A stretch of 64,000 nucleotides of DNA from Brucella anthropi ATCC 49188 (GTDB taxonomy: Bacteria; Pseudomonadota; Alphaproteobacteria; Rhizobiales; Rhizobiaceae), in contig NC_009667.1 of NCBI RefSeq assembly GCF_000017405.1, forward strand, positions 1,970,001-2,034,000, given 5' to 3'. This document shows positions 17,111 to 25,722 of this stretch, in pieces (position 1 is the first letter of the stretch; every line of letters begins with the position of its first letter). Both the position numbers and the translations under genes were made by a program. The notes under the pieces are model-generated. The model made no database searches and was not told where the DNA came from. It saw only the letters and a program-made list of their open reading frames with translations.

Positions 17111-17869
17111 GTGACTGTTCATTTCATTGGAGCCGGCCCCGGCGCGGCGGACCTTATCACCGTGCGCGGTCTGCGCCTCATCGAGCAATGTCCTGTCTGC
17201 ATCTATGCGGGCTCGCTGGTGCCGAAGGAGGTTGTTGCCGGAGCACCGAAGGATGTGCGTCTGGTCGACAGTTCATCGCTAACGCTGGACGAGATTATCG
17301 CTGAGATGGAAGCAGCACATGTGCAAGGCCTCGACGTTGCGCGAGTGCATTCGGGCGACCCGTCGATTTATGGCGCTATGGCTGAACAGATGCGTCGGCT
17401 GGACAGTCTAGGCATTCCATATGATGTGACGCCGGGGGTGCCAGCTTTTGCAGCCGCTGCCGCTGCCATGAAGCAGGAACTGACCATTCCCGAGGTCAAT
17501 CAGACAATCATCCTGACCCGTACCTCGATGAAATCGTCTGCCATGCCTGAAGGCGAAGACCTTACCACACTCGGGCGGTCGGGTGCGACGCTGGTGATCC
17601 ATCTTTCCATCCGGAACCTCAACAAAATCGAGGCCGAGCTGACACCTCTTTACGGTGCTGATTGCCCGGTGGTTATCGCCTATCGCGTTGGATGGCCTGA
17701 TGAACAAATTCTACGCGGTACGCTGTCAGATATAGCGGAGAAGGTGGCTGCATTCGGGTTGAAACGTACGGCAATGATTTTTGTCGGGCGCGGACTGGAC
17801 CCTAAAAGCTTTCGCGATTCAGCGCTTTACCATGAAGCGCACAGCCACGCGGCGCGTTCAAAAACCTAG
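17111..17869 (+). CDS. cobM: Precorrin-4 C11-methyltransferase
   Basis: A SAM-dependent methyltransferase (252 residues) that methylates C11 of precorrin-4 to give precorrin-5. The N-terminal HFIGAGPGAADLITVRG loop, YAGSLVP, HSGDPSIYGA and TPGVPAFAAAAA are characteristic of CobM/CbiF. I chose the GTG at 17111 because AGGAAGGGGA lies just upstream and the protein then begins MTVHF as in known CobM; an ATG at 17084 would add 9 residues. Its 3' end overlaps the convergent cobK by 12 bases. Confidence 0.94.
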   Translation: MTVHFIGAGPGAADLITVRGLRLIEQCPVCIYAGSLVPKEVVAGAPKDVRLVDSSSLTLDEIIAEMEAAHVQGLDVARVHSGDPSIYGAMAEQMRRLDSLGIPYDVTPGVPAFAAAAAAMKQELTIPEVNQTIILTRTSMKSSAMPEGEDLTTLGRSGATLVIHLSIRNLNKIEAELTPLYGADCPVVIAYRVGWPDEQILRGTLSDIAEKVAAFGLKRTAMIFVGRGLDPKSFRDSALYHEAHSHAARSKT

Positions 17870-18616
17870 TGCTTTGCGGGCGAATATGATTGCCTCTTCT
17901 GGCGAGGTGACAACGTTTCTGGCCGCGACCGGTGGCCGAGAAATCATCATGACCGGAAGTCCCAGTGCACGGGCAGCCTCGATTTTTGCATAGGAAATGG
18001 TGCCGCCCGAATTGCGGCTGACGATCAGCCCGATCCTGCGGCCTTCCAGAAAACGCTTCTCCGCAGCGTAATCGCCGGGTCTCGCCAGAACGATTTCGCA
18101 ATCCTGTGGTAGTGCCACATCCGGTGGATCGATCATGCGGATGACGAAATGAGCATCGGCACGCTTCGCAAAAGGGGCGATATGCTGGCGACCGAGCGCC
18201 AGAAACACACGCTCGCCGGATGGGATGGCGTTCGCGGCTTCGGCTTCGTCGGAAATATCAATCCAATGATCTCCCGGCTTTTCCTCCCAGGCGGGGCGCT
18301 CCAGCCTCACCAACGGTATGCTGCGCTTGCCTGCCGCCTGCATTGCATTTTGCGAGATGCGTGCGGCATAGGGATGGGTCGCATCAATGATGAGGTCTAT
18401 CCGTTCTTCGTCGAGATAGGCAGCAAGCCCATCAACACCTCCGAAGCCACCGCTTCGAACCGTTCCGGTCAGTTTGGCTGGATTGCTGGTACGCCCGGCA
18501 AGCGAGGTAATGGCATTGACGGGCAGCCCTGCGAAGGCCGTTGCAAGTGCCGCAGCCTCGGTCGTTCCGCCGAGAATGAGTATCTTGGGGTCAGACGCGC
18601 GCAAGGATATTCCCAC
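17858..18616 (-). CDS. cobK: Precorrin-6A reductase
   Basis: A 252-residue NADPH-dependent enzyme that reduces the macrocycle of precorrin-6A to precorrin-6B. Family features: the N-terminal ILILGGTTEAAALA nucleotide-binding segment, the mid-protein IDATHPYAARIS, and a late SRNSGGTISYAKIEAAR segment. The frame starts with GTG at 18616, inside the upstream cbiD gene (26-base overlap). A TTG 12 bases later is an alternative; neither has a strong ribosome site, so coupling to cbiD translation is likely. It acts after the C1-methylation step and before CobL. Confidence 0.93.
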   Translation of the reverse strand: MGISLRASDPKILILGGTTEAAALATAFAGLPVNAITSLAGRTSNPAKLTGTVRSGGFGGVDGLAAYLDEERIDLIIDATHPYAARISQNAMQAAGKRSIPLVRLERPAWEEKPGDHWIDISDEAEAANAIPSGERVFLALGRQHIAPFAKRADAHFVIRMIDPPDVALPQDCEIVLARPGDYAAEKRFLEGRRIGLIVSRNSGGTISYAKIEAARALGLPVMMISRPPVAARNVVTSPEEAIIFARKALGF

Positions 18617-19697
18617 TGCGATCAGTTACGATAATCTCGACCGCGACCGGCGCGCCGCGAAGGGTTTCGAGCGCGGTTTCCTTCGCCTTGAGCGCAATTG
18701 GCGTGGCCATGTCGAGGCCGATTGATTGAGTCAGTTCAAGTACTTCCAGCGCAGTGTTCGCAAAGAGAATCTGATCCTTCATGCTTTCCGGCGCGCCAGC
18801 CTTTTCGGCGAGGGTCCAAAGGAAACTCTTGTCCACTTGCGACCGTGAAGAATGGAGGTCGAGCGCACCTTGCGCAAGCTTCGTCAGCTTGGCGAAACCG
18901 CCTGCGATCGTAAGTTTGTCGATAGGATGCTCGCGCAGATATTTGAGCACACCGCCAGCGAAATCGCCCATGTCGAGAATGGCAAAATCGGGCAGATCAT
19001 AGAGCGCCTGCGCAGCATCCTCGGACGTCGAACCTGTCGCGCCGAGGACATGTTTCTGCCCGGCTGCGCGTGCAACGTCGATGCCGCGATGGATCGAATG
19101 TATCCAGGCTGAACACGAAAACGGGTGGACCACACCAGTGGTGCCGAGAATGGAAATACCGCCGACGATACCGAGACGCGGGTTCCATGTCTTTTTGGCA
19201 ATCTCTTCGCCGCCGGGCACTGATATCGTAATGACGATATCCGCGGGCAGGCCGTATTCGGCGCAAATCTGCTCGCAGATTTCGGTCATCATGCGGCGCG
19301 GGACCGGATTAATAGCTGCTTCGCCCGGAGGGATTTGAAGGCCAGGTCGCGTAACTGTGCCAACGCCTTCACCTGCACGAAAGACGACGCCGGTTCCGGG
19401 TGGGGCCGGGAATACGGTCGAGATGATCGTGGCACCATGGGTCACGTCAGGATCGTCGCCTGCATCCTTGACGATGCCTGCCATCGCATAGCCATCGCCC
19501 AGCCCTTCATAGGCGAGCTGGAAATAGGGTACTTCCCCCTTGGGCAGAATTATACCGACGGGATCAGGAAATTCACCGGTAATAAGCGCCGTCAATGCCG
19601 CCTTGGTGGCAGCGGTTGCGCAGGCGCCCGTGGTCCAGCCGCGGCGGAGCTCGGCTTTTTCCTGACTTTTATTCGTTGGAGCGGTTTCGTCATTCAT
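18591..19697 (-). CDS. cbiD: Cobalt-precorrin-5B C1-methyltransferase CbiD
   Basis: A 368-residue CbiD-family protein. The N-terminal RRGWTTGACATAATKAA signature is at about residues 18-34. In the anaerobic pathway CbiD methylates C1; in the classical aerobic pathway the unrelated CobF does this while releasing acetate. No CobF-like gene is present in the window, so CbiD probably supplies the C1 methyl group for a metal-free precorrin here. ATG at 19697 is chosen because the family similarity begins just after it; the longer frame crosses the divergent cobA promoter region. The gene overlaps cobK and diverges from cobA across 52 bases. Confidence 0.93.
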   Translation of the reverse strand: MNDETAPTNKSQEKAELRRGWTTGACATAATKAALTALITGEFPDPVGIILPKGEVPYFQLAYEGLGDGYAMAGIVKDAGDDPDVTHGATIISTVFPAPPGTGVVFRAGEGVGTVTRPGLQIPPGEAAINPVPRRMMTEICEQICAEYGLPADIVITISVPGGEEIAKKTWNPRLGIVGGISILGTTGVVHPFSCSAWIHSIHRGIDVARAAGQKHVLGATGSTSEDAAQALYDLPDFAILDMGDFAGGVLKYLREHPIDKLTIAGGFAKLTKLAQGALDLHSSRSQVDKSFLWTLAEKAGAPESMKDQILFANTALEVLELTQSIGLDMATPIALKAKETALETLRGAPVAVEIIVTDRSGNILARV

Positions 19698-19749
19698 GGA
19701 CGCCTTATAATGTATCTGATAGCTGTGCCGCCAGATAGAATAGTGGTTG

Positions 19750-20637
19750 ATGAAAATGAACAAGGCTGAAGAAACGGCTGCATGTGTCATTGCGAGGAGC
19801 AAAGTGACCTTGCCTGCGATGGAGCCCGGCCATGTCTGGCTCGTTGGGGCCGGGCCGGGCGATCCCGGTCTTTTGACGCTTCACGCTGTCAACGCCCTGC
19901 AACAGGCGGATTTCATCGTTTACGACGCGCTGGTGGATGATGCCTGCCTGTCTCTCAAGAATGCAGATGCTGTTTTGGAATATGCAGGCAAGCGCGGCGG
20001 CAAGCCTTCACCGAAACAGCGTGATATATCCCTGCGGCTTGTCGAACTTGCAAAATCGGGAAAGAAGGTGCTGCGCCTGAAAGGCGGTGATCCGTTCGTA
20101 TTCGGACGGGGAGCAGAAGAGGCGCTGACCTTGGTGGAGCATGGTGTTCCGTTTCGCATCGTTCCCGGAGTGACCGCAGGAATCGGCGGCCTTGCCTATG
20201 CAGGCATTGCAGCCACCCATCGCGATATCAATCAATCGGTGACCTTTCTGACCGGTCACGATGCCAGCGGCTCGATGCCTGACGGAATCAACTGGACTGG
20301 GATCGCCAAGTCTGCGCCGGTTATCGTCATGTATATGGCGATGAAACATATAGACCTTATCGCCAGGCGGCTGATCGAGGCAGGGCGTTCGCCGGATGAG
20401 CCTGTCGCCTTCGTGTGCAATGCAAGCCTCCCCAACCAGACCGTACTTGAAACGACATTGGCGCGGGCTGCAAAAGATGTTGAAGCGGCGGGGCTGAACC
20501 CGCCTGCAATTGTGGTCGTAGGTGAAGTGGTTCGTCTGCGTGCCGGGCTGGACTGGATGGGGGCGTTGAACGGCAAAGCCCTGTCCAGCGATCCGCTTGC
20601 CAGACGAAATCAAAATGAGGGAGTGCGAAGCGCATGA
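19750..20637 (+). CDS. cobA: Uroporphyrinogen-III C-methyltransferase
   Basis: A SAM-dependent enzyme (295 residues) that methylates C2 and C7 of uroporphyrinogen III to precorrin-2, the branch point to siroheme and B12. Visible motifs are VGAGPGDPGLLTL, GGDPFVFGRGAEE, and the RDINQSVTFLTGHD segment. Without CysG-type dehydrogenase or ferrochelatase domains it is the monofunctional CobA form. The ATG at 19750 gives a short N-terminal extension; ATG 19756 is equally possible, since there is no strong ribosome site. Its stop overlaps the start of cobB (ATGA). Confidence 0.95.
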   Translation: MKMNKAEETAACVIARSKVTLPAMEPGHVWLVGAGPGDPGLLTLHAVNALQQADFIVYDALVDDACLSLKNADAVLEYAGKRGGKPSPKQRDISLRLVELAKSGKKVLRLKGGDPFVFGRGAEEALTLVEHGVPFRIVPGVTAGIGGLAYAGIAATHRDINQSVTFLTGHDASGSMPDGINWTGIAKSAPVIVMYMAMKHIDLIARRLIEAGRSPDEPVAFVCNASLPNQTVLETTLARAAKDVEAAGLNPPAIVVVGEVVRLRAGLDWMGALNGKALSSDPLARRNQNEGVRSA

Positions 20638-21944
20638 AGGGGTTCATGATAGCAGCGCCGGCTTCCGGGTCTGGCAAGACAACGGTAACGCTGGGTTTGC
20701 TGCGCGCCTTGAAGCGGCGGGGAGAAGCGCTTGCGCCGGTCAAGGCCGGTCCCGACTATATCGACCCCGCCTACCACAAGGCTGCAAGCGGGGTGGATTG
20801 CTTCAATCTGGACCCTTGGGCGATGCGCCCTGAACTTATCAGTGCACTGTCCTCCCGCATGACGGAAAGTGGTGCCAGGCTATTGGTTGCCGAGGGCATG
20901 ATGGGGCTCTTTGACGGAGCGATGGACGGCAAGGGTTCATCTGCCGATCTTGCCCGGCTTCTCGATCTGCCGGTGGTGCTGGTGGTGGATTGTGCCCGGC
21001 AATCACATTCCATTGCCGCTCTTGTCTGGGGTTTCAGCCAGTTTCGCAAGGATGTGCTGATTGCGGGCATCATCCTCAATCGCGTTGGCAGCTCCCGGCA
21101 TGAGGCTATGTTGCGCGGCGCATTGGAGCCGCTCCGTATTCCGGTTCTTGGTGCATTGCCTCGCGATACTGCTCTTTCCTTGCCGGAAAGGCACTTGGGG
21201 CTGGTGCAGGCGGGCGAGCACTCCGATCTTGAGAGCTTTCTCGAACACGCTGCAGATACGATGGAAACGCATATCGATCTGGACGCGCTGCAGACGATCT
21301 GGTCGCGACCGAAGCGCTTCGATGCGATGGCCAATGTCCCGCGCCTGAAGCCGCTGGGCAACCACATTGCCGTTGCCCGCGATGACGCATTTGCCTTTGC
21401 CTATGCGCATTTGTTTGAAGGCTGGCGCAGGCGAGGGGTGGAGATTTCATTCTTCTCACCGCTCGGCGATGAGTCTCCGAGACAGGATGCCGATGCAATC
21501 TATCTGCCGGGCGGCTATCCTGAATTGCATGCAGGGCGTTTGGCGCAGGCAGGACGCTTTCAGGCGGGCATACGCGAAGCTGCAGCCCGTGGGGTAACAG
21601 TTTACGGCGAATGTGGCGGTTACATGGTTCTCGGCGAAAGCTTGCAGGATGCGGAGGGTGTTGCGCATCCAATGCTGGGTCTTTTGCAGCTTGAGACGAG
21701 TTTTGCGAAAAGAAAGCTTCATCTTGGCTACCGGGTGCTGGAACCGCTTGAAGGTTCTCCCTGGACGGAGCCACTGAAAGCGCATGAGTTTCACTATGCC
21801 AGCATCGTGCGTGAAGGAAAGGCTGATCGTCTTTTCCGTGTGCGTGATGCTGTCGGCGACGATGTTGGCGAGGCAGGCCTGAGAGTCGGCTCCGTTTCAG
21901 GCTCGTTCATGCATGTCATCGATTTTTGCGGAGAGAAAGCTTGA
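20634..21944 (+). CDS. cobB: Hydrogenobyrinic acid a,c-diamide synthase
   Basis: A glutamine-dependent amidase (436 residues) that converts the a and c carboxylates of hydrogenobyrinic acid to amides before cobalt insertion. The N-terminal P-loop is ASGSGKTTVTLG near residue 9. The amidotransferase domain has its nucleophile in YGECGGYMVLGE (about residue 328) and a histidine in GSFMHV near the C-terminus. It starts within the cobA stop codon and ends within the start region of cobC, so cobA-cobB-cobC are tightly coupled. Its product is the substrate of CobN. Confidence 0.96.
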   Translation: MKGFMIAAPASGSGKTTVTLGLLRALKRRGEALAPVKAGPDYIDPAYHKAASGVDCFNLDPWAMRPELISALSSRMTESGARLLVAEGMMGLFDGAMDGKGSSADLARLLDLPVVLVVDCARQSHSIAALVWGFSQFRKDVLIAGIILNRVGSSRHEAMLRGALEPLRIPVLGALPRDTALSLPERHLGLVQAGEHSDLESFLEHAADTMETHIDLDALQTIWSRPKRFDAMANVPRLKPLGNHIAVARDDAFAFAYAHLFEGWRRRGVEISFFSPLGDESPRQDADAIYLPGGYPELHAGRLAQAGRFQAGIREAAARGVTVYGECGGYMVLGESLQDAEGVAHPMLGLLQLETSFAKRKLHLGYRVLEPLEGSPWTEPLKAHEFHYASIVREGKADRLFRVRDAVGDDVGEAGLRVGSVSGSFMHVIDFCGEKA

Positions 21945-22936
21945 GTGCAGAAATCGAGCATGGCGGCGCGCTCGACAAGGCCGTCGCGCGTTTTGGTGGC
22001 AGGCCGCAAGACTGGCTCGACCTTTCGACGGGCATCAATCCAGAGCATTTTCCGCTTCCCGAACTGACACCTGAAATCTGGAACCGTCTGCCTGATGAAG
22101 GATTGTTACAGGAAACGTTGCGACTGGCCCGCAGCTATTATCGACTGAACGAGAAAGTACCGATCGTTGCAGCGCCGGGCACGCAGGCTTTGATCCAGCT
22201 CGTTCCAACGCTGATCGCGCCGTCGACGGTAGCCATCCTCGGACCGACCTATCAGGAACACGCTGCTTCGTTCGCCGCTTCCGGCTGGAAGGTTGTGCAA
22301 TGTGTGACGCTTGATGAAATTCCGAGTGAGGCAACAGCGGCAGTCATCGTTAATCCGAACAATCCAGACGGTCGCGTGATTTCGAAAGAGGCTCTCCTGC
22401 AACTTGCACAGAAACTCGGTGCTCGCGGCGGGTTTCTGGTTGTTGATGAGGCGTTCGCCGACGCGCATGAGGCTGTCAGCATTGCGGCAAATGCGGAAGA
22501 TGCACCGATGATCGTGCTGAAATCCTTCGGCAAGTTTTTCGGGCTTGCTGGCGTTCGTCTGGGCTTTGCAATTACAGGCGGTCGTCTTGTTGAAGCGTTG
22601 GAGCGGCGGCTTGGACCATGGGCGGTTTCTGGCCCGGCACTGGCAATCGCCAATCATGCTTTCAGCGATGCCGGAACGCTTGCGGATTATCGCGCCCGTG
22701 TTGATCTGCGGCGGGCGGAGTTGTCGGCTGTTCTGGACAAAAGCGGTCTGAAGGAAATTGGCGGCACGGCGTTATTTTCTCTCGTCGAAGACGTGGATGC
22801 AATCGGGATTTACACCAGATTGTGCGAGAGACATATTCTGATCCGGAAATTCGATTACGCCCCGCGCTGGTTGCGCATTGGTTTGCCTTTGGATGATGTG
22901 GCGCTTGCGCGGTTTGAAAAGGCGTTGAAATTTTGA
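21941..22936 (+). CDS. cobC: Threonine-phosphate decarboxylase/aminotransferase CobC
   Basis: A PLP-dependent class I/II aminotransferase-fold enzyme (331 residues) that makes (R)-1-aminopropan-2-yl phosphate or otherwise supplies the aminopropanol arm, equivalent to Salmonella CobD. LDLSTGINPEHFPLP near the N-terminus and the PLP lysine in SFGKFFGLAGVRLGF are typical. I chose the TTG at 21941, which overlaps the cobB stop and has GGAGAGAAAGC directly upstream; an earlier TTG is possible. It supplies substrate to CobD, whose gene follows. Confidence 0.93.
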   Translation: MSAEIEHGGALDKAVARFGGRPQDWLDLSTGINPEHFPLPELTPEIWNRLPDEGLLQETLRLARSYYRLNEKVPIVAAPGTQALIQLVPTLIAPSTVAILGPTYQEHAASFAASGWKVVQCVTLDEIPSEATAAVIVNPNNPDGRVISKEALLQLAQKLGARGGFLVVDEAFADAHEAVSIAANAEDAPMIVLKSFGKFFGLAGVRLGFAITGGRLVEALERRLGPWAVSGPALAIANHAFSDAGTLADYRARVDLRRAELSAVLDKSGLKEIGGTALFSLVEDVDAIGIYTRLCERHILIRKFDYAPRWLRIGLPLDDVALARFEKALKF

Positions 22937-22958
22937 TTCAGTTTTTCTGGTCAAGCTC

Positions 22959-23942
22959 ATGGAAATAAAGCTGATTATTCTTTCGCTGGCGCTTCTTCTG
23001 GATCGCTTTGTCGGCGATCCGCCGCAGCTATGGCAGAAGGTGCCGCACCCCGTCGTCCTGTTCGGAAAAGCAATTTCGTGGGGCGAAAAGCGCTGGAACA
23101 ATCGCAATCTCTCTGCCTCGGTGCTTCGCCGAAACGGCATGTGGCTGACGATCGGGCTGGTGATGGCCTGTGTGGTTCTGGGGCTCGTCCTTGAACTCTC
23201 GTTACCCTTCGCCGGGACTGCCGGTGCAGTTGCCGAAATCCTGATCGTGACGGTGCTGCTTGCACAGAAAAGCCTTGCCGATCATGTGCAGGCGGTCGCA
23301 CTGGCATTGCGTGAGGAAGGGATCGAGGGCGGTCGTCGGGCTGTGTCGATGATCGTCGGGCGCAATCCCGAACATCTCGATGAAGGCGGTGTCAGTCGTG
23401 CAGCGATAGAAAGCCTCGCGGAAAACGCTTCAGATGGTATCGTTGCACCTGCGTTCTGGTTTTTGGTCGGTGGGCTACCCGGTTTGTTCGCCTACAAGCT
23501 GATCAATACCGCTGATTCCATGATCGGCCATCTGAATGATCGCTATCGTGACTTTGGTCGTTTTGCCGCAAAGCTGGACGATGTCGCTAATTATATCCCA
23601 GCCAGACTGACCGGACTGCTCGCCTCCCTTGCGACCGCGATCACGAAAGACAGGCTTTCAGGCAAAGAAGCGTTTTCCGTTATGCGCCGTGATGCACGTC
23701 TGCATCGCTCGCCCAATGCTGGCTGGCCGGAATCGGCTTTTGCAGGCGGGCTGGGGCTGGCGCTTGCCGGTCCGCGCCAATATGGGGCGGAGAAAGTCGA
23801 AGGGCCGATGCTGAATGCATCCGGCAAGCGCGACGCCAACGCTGATGATATCGATGCCGCGCTTCACCTTTTCTGGTCGACGATGAGCCTGATGACCGGA
23901 CTGGTGATTGCTGCGAGCCTGATTGGGCTACTTGTCGGCTAG
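22959..23942 (+). CDS. cobD: Adenosylcobinamide-phosphate synthase
   Basis: A 327-residue integral membrane protein of the CbiB/CobD family, joining the aminopropanol arm to adenosylcobyric acid. The N-terminal LLLDRFVGDPP and HPVVLFGKAI are family hallmarks, as are EGGVSRAAIESLAENASDG and the YKLINTADSMIGH segment. About five hydrophobic helices. The ATG at 22959 is 22 bases after cobC. The 3' end overlaps the convergent substrate-binding-protein gene by 15 bases. The product passes to CobU. Confidence 0.95.
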   Translation: MEIKLIILSLALLLDRFVGDPPQLWQKVPHPVVLFGKAISWGEKRWNNRNLSASVLRRNGMWLTIGLVMACVVLGLVLELSLPFAGTAGAVAEILIVTVLLAQKSLADHVQAVALALREEGIEGGRRAVSMIVGRNPEHLDEGGVSRAAIESLAENASDGIVAPAFWFLVGGLPGLFAYKLINTADSMIGHLNDRYRDFGRFAAKLDDVANYIPARLTGLLASLATAITKDRLSGKEAFSVMRRDARLHRSPNAGWPESAFAGGLGLALAGPRQYGAEKVEGPMLNASGKRDANADDIDAALHLFWSTMSLMTGLVIAASLIGLLVG

Positions 23943-25034
23943 CACGAACCGCTTGCCATCGAACCGCTGCAGGCGGTTCGGGTTGTCGGTTCGGACACCA
24001 TTGCCATCGAACTTGATCGAGCCAAGAACGGTTTCAAAGGAATTATTGCGGAGTGTGTCGATAATCGGCAGCTTCTGCTCGTCGGCATGTTTGATCACAT
24101 CCGCAGGGATTTCCGCACTGGCATAGCCAATGATTGCATAGGCGTCTGCAAGTTTCCCGGCTTGACGCAATGCATCGATTGCTGGCTTTGCCGTCGAGAG
24201 TTCCTGCGGACGGAGCGGGGCAATCATCAACGTGCCCTGACTTAGGGGTTGTGTGCCGGGTGCTGCGTCAAGAAGACTGCCGCCTGCAATTGTCAGCGGG
24301 TAGTTGAGCGCGGTAGCGCTTGCGCCTATAGCCGCGATATCGTCGCGTTCACCGCCGACATAAACATGGGTAGCGCCTGCGCGCCGCAACCGGGCGACCA
24401 GAGCATTCTGGTTATCGAGACCCGGTCGGTAGGTGTCTGTGAAAACCGGCTGTAGTTGTTGCTCTTTAAGGCTGGCTAAAACGCGTGCAGCTCGTTCGCG
24501 TCCTTCGATGGTACCATCATCGATGATTGCGAAAGATTGCGCGCGCCAAAGGCTGCCAAGGAAGCTCCCGGTTGCCTGTGTTTCCTTGTCGAGGCCGGTT
24601 GCAAGACGGAATACCGCCATCGGCACGGGGGCACGTCTTTCAGTCAACGTGGCTTCGCTGACGCCTGATGTCACAACAGGTATGTTGCTGGCTGCGAGAA
24701 CCGGAAGTGCTGCTTCAAGCGCTTCCGGGCACAGAAAGCCGGTGACGACCCGGACGTTTTCCTTGACGAAGCGTTCTGCGGCTTCCTTGCCGCCTTCAGC
24801 ATCGCAGCGATCATCGAAAATAACGAGTTCTGCGCCTTTTGCAGTGGCGGCTACACGAGCGCCTTCCGCCAGCTGATTGCCCAATGGAGCGAACGTTCCG
24901 GACAGCGGTGCTGCGAGCCCGACGCGCATATCCTCCGCCTGCGCCAGTACTGAACTGGCCAGCAGTATAAGGATGATACTTGTCAGCGCTGCGGTCGGAC
25001 GTTTCCCAAGCTCGATCACGTGATCCGTCTTCAT
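23928..25034 (-). CDS. Orphan branched-chain amino-acid-type ABC substrate-binding protein
   Basis: A 368-residue periplasmic protein with a signal peptide (about residues 1-33, ending VLAQAED). The mature start VGLAAPLSGTFAPLGNQLAEGARVA is the LivJ/AmiC type I binding-protein fold. No permease or ATPase lies next to it, so either it serves a transporter elsewhere or it is a sensor. It sits inside the cob cluster between cobD and cobR on the opposite strand. A corrinoid ligand is possible only by context; the fold normally binds amino acids, amides or peptides. ATG start; no strong ribosome site. Confidence 0.85.
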   Translation of the reverse strand: MKTDHVIELGKRPTAALTSIILILLASSVLAQAEDMRVGLAAPLSGTFAPLGNQLAEGARVAATAKGAELVIFDDRCDAEGGKEAAERFVKENVRVVTGFLCPEALEAALPVLAASNIPVVTSGVSEATLTERRAPVPMAVFRLATGLDKETQATGSFLGSLWRAQSFAIIDDGTIEGRERAARVLASLKEQQLQPVFTDTYRPGLDNQNALVARLRRAGATHVYVGGERDDIAAIGASATALNYPLTIAGGSLLDAAPGTQPLSQGTLMIAPLRPQELSTAKPAIDALRQAGKLADAYAIIGYASAEIPADVIKHADEQKLPIIDTLRNNSFETVLGSIKFDGNGVRTDNPNRLQRFDGKRFVLADK

Positions 25035-25196
25035 TAAACAATTCGTGGCATTTTCAACGAAAAGTGGGTAGCTGTTTCCTGGCCTTTGTGCAATGCCCGT
25101 TATGTGGGCCCCTTATTTGGGCTCGTTATGCGGACTTGTTACCAGGGTAGCTGGCTTCAGATAACATGCCATAGGGCGAGACGGATTCTGTTGGAC

Positions 25197-25718
25197 GTGC
25201 AAACGATTAAGAACATCATTTCAAGTGCAGCTTCGGTGGAATCCAAGTCCTATCGGGATGCCATGAGTCATTACGCCGGCGCAGTACAGATCGTCACGAC
25301 TGCCGGTAGTGCGGGAAGGCGTGGTCTGACGCTGACGGCGGCCTGTTCGGTTTCGGATAATCCGCCGACGATCCTGATTTGCCTGCAAAAGATTCATGAA
25401 GAAAACCGGCTGTTCATCGAAAACGGCGTGTTCGCCGTCAACACGCTCGCGGGGTCGCACCAACAGCTCGCAGACGCTTTTTCGGGCCGTATCGGCCTGA
25501 CCCAGGATGAGCGGTTCGAACTGGCGCGCTGGGATGTTCAGGTGACCGGAGCACCCATATTGCAGGGTGCACTTGCCGCTTTCGATTGCCGGGTGGTCAG
25601 CGTGCAGGATCACTCCACGCATCACGTCCTTTTCGGGGAAGTTGTGGGCCTGCGGTCCAAAGCCGAGGACGAGGCGCTGGTCTATCTCAACAGGCGCTAT
25701 CATACGCTGGAGCTGTAA
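25197..25718 (+). CDS. cobR: Flavin reductase-family corrin reductase CobR
   Basis: An FMN-binding flavin-reductase-domain protein of about 173 residues. SHYAGAVQIVTT, RRGLTLTAACSVSDNPP, FAVNTLAGSHQQLADAFSGR and LNRRYHTLEL are typical. It closely resembles what I recall of Brucella melitensis CobR, which reduces Co(II) corrins to Co(I) before adenosylation by CobO. Its place in the cob cluster supports this over a monooxygenase partner role. The start is uncertain: GTG at 25197 (chosen for length), TTG at 25191, or GTG at 25236, none with a strong ribosome site. Similarity begins at about the SKSYRDAM segment. Confidence 0.88.
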   Translation: MQTIKNIISSAASVESKSYRDAMSHYAGAVQIVTTAGSAGRRGLTLTAACSVSDNPPTILICLQKIHEENRLFIENGVFAVNTLAGSHQQLADAFSGRIGLTQDERFELARWDVQVTGAPILQGALAAFDCRVVSVQDHSTHHVLFGEVVGLRSKAEDEALVYLNRRYHTLEL

Positions 25719-25722
25719 TCCG

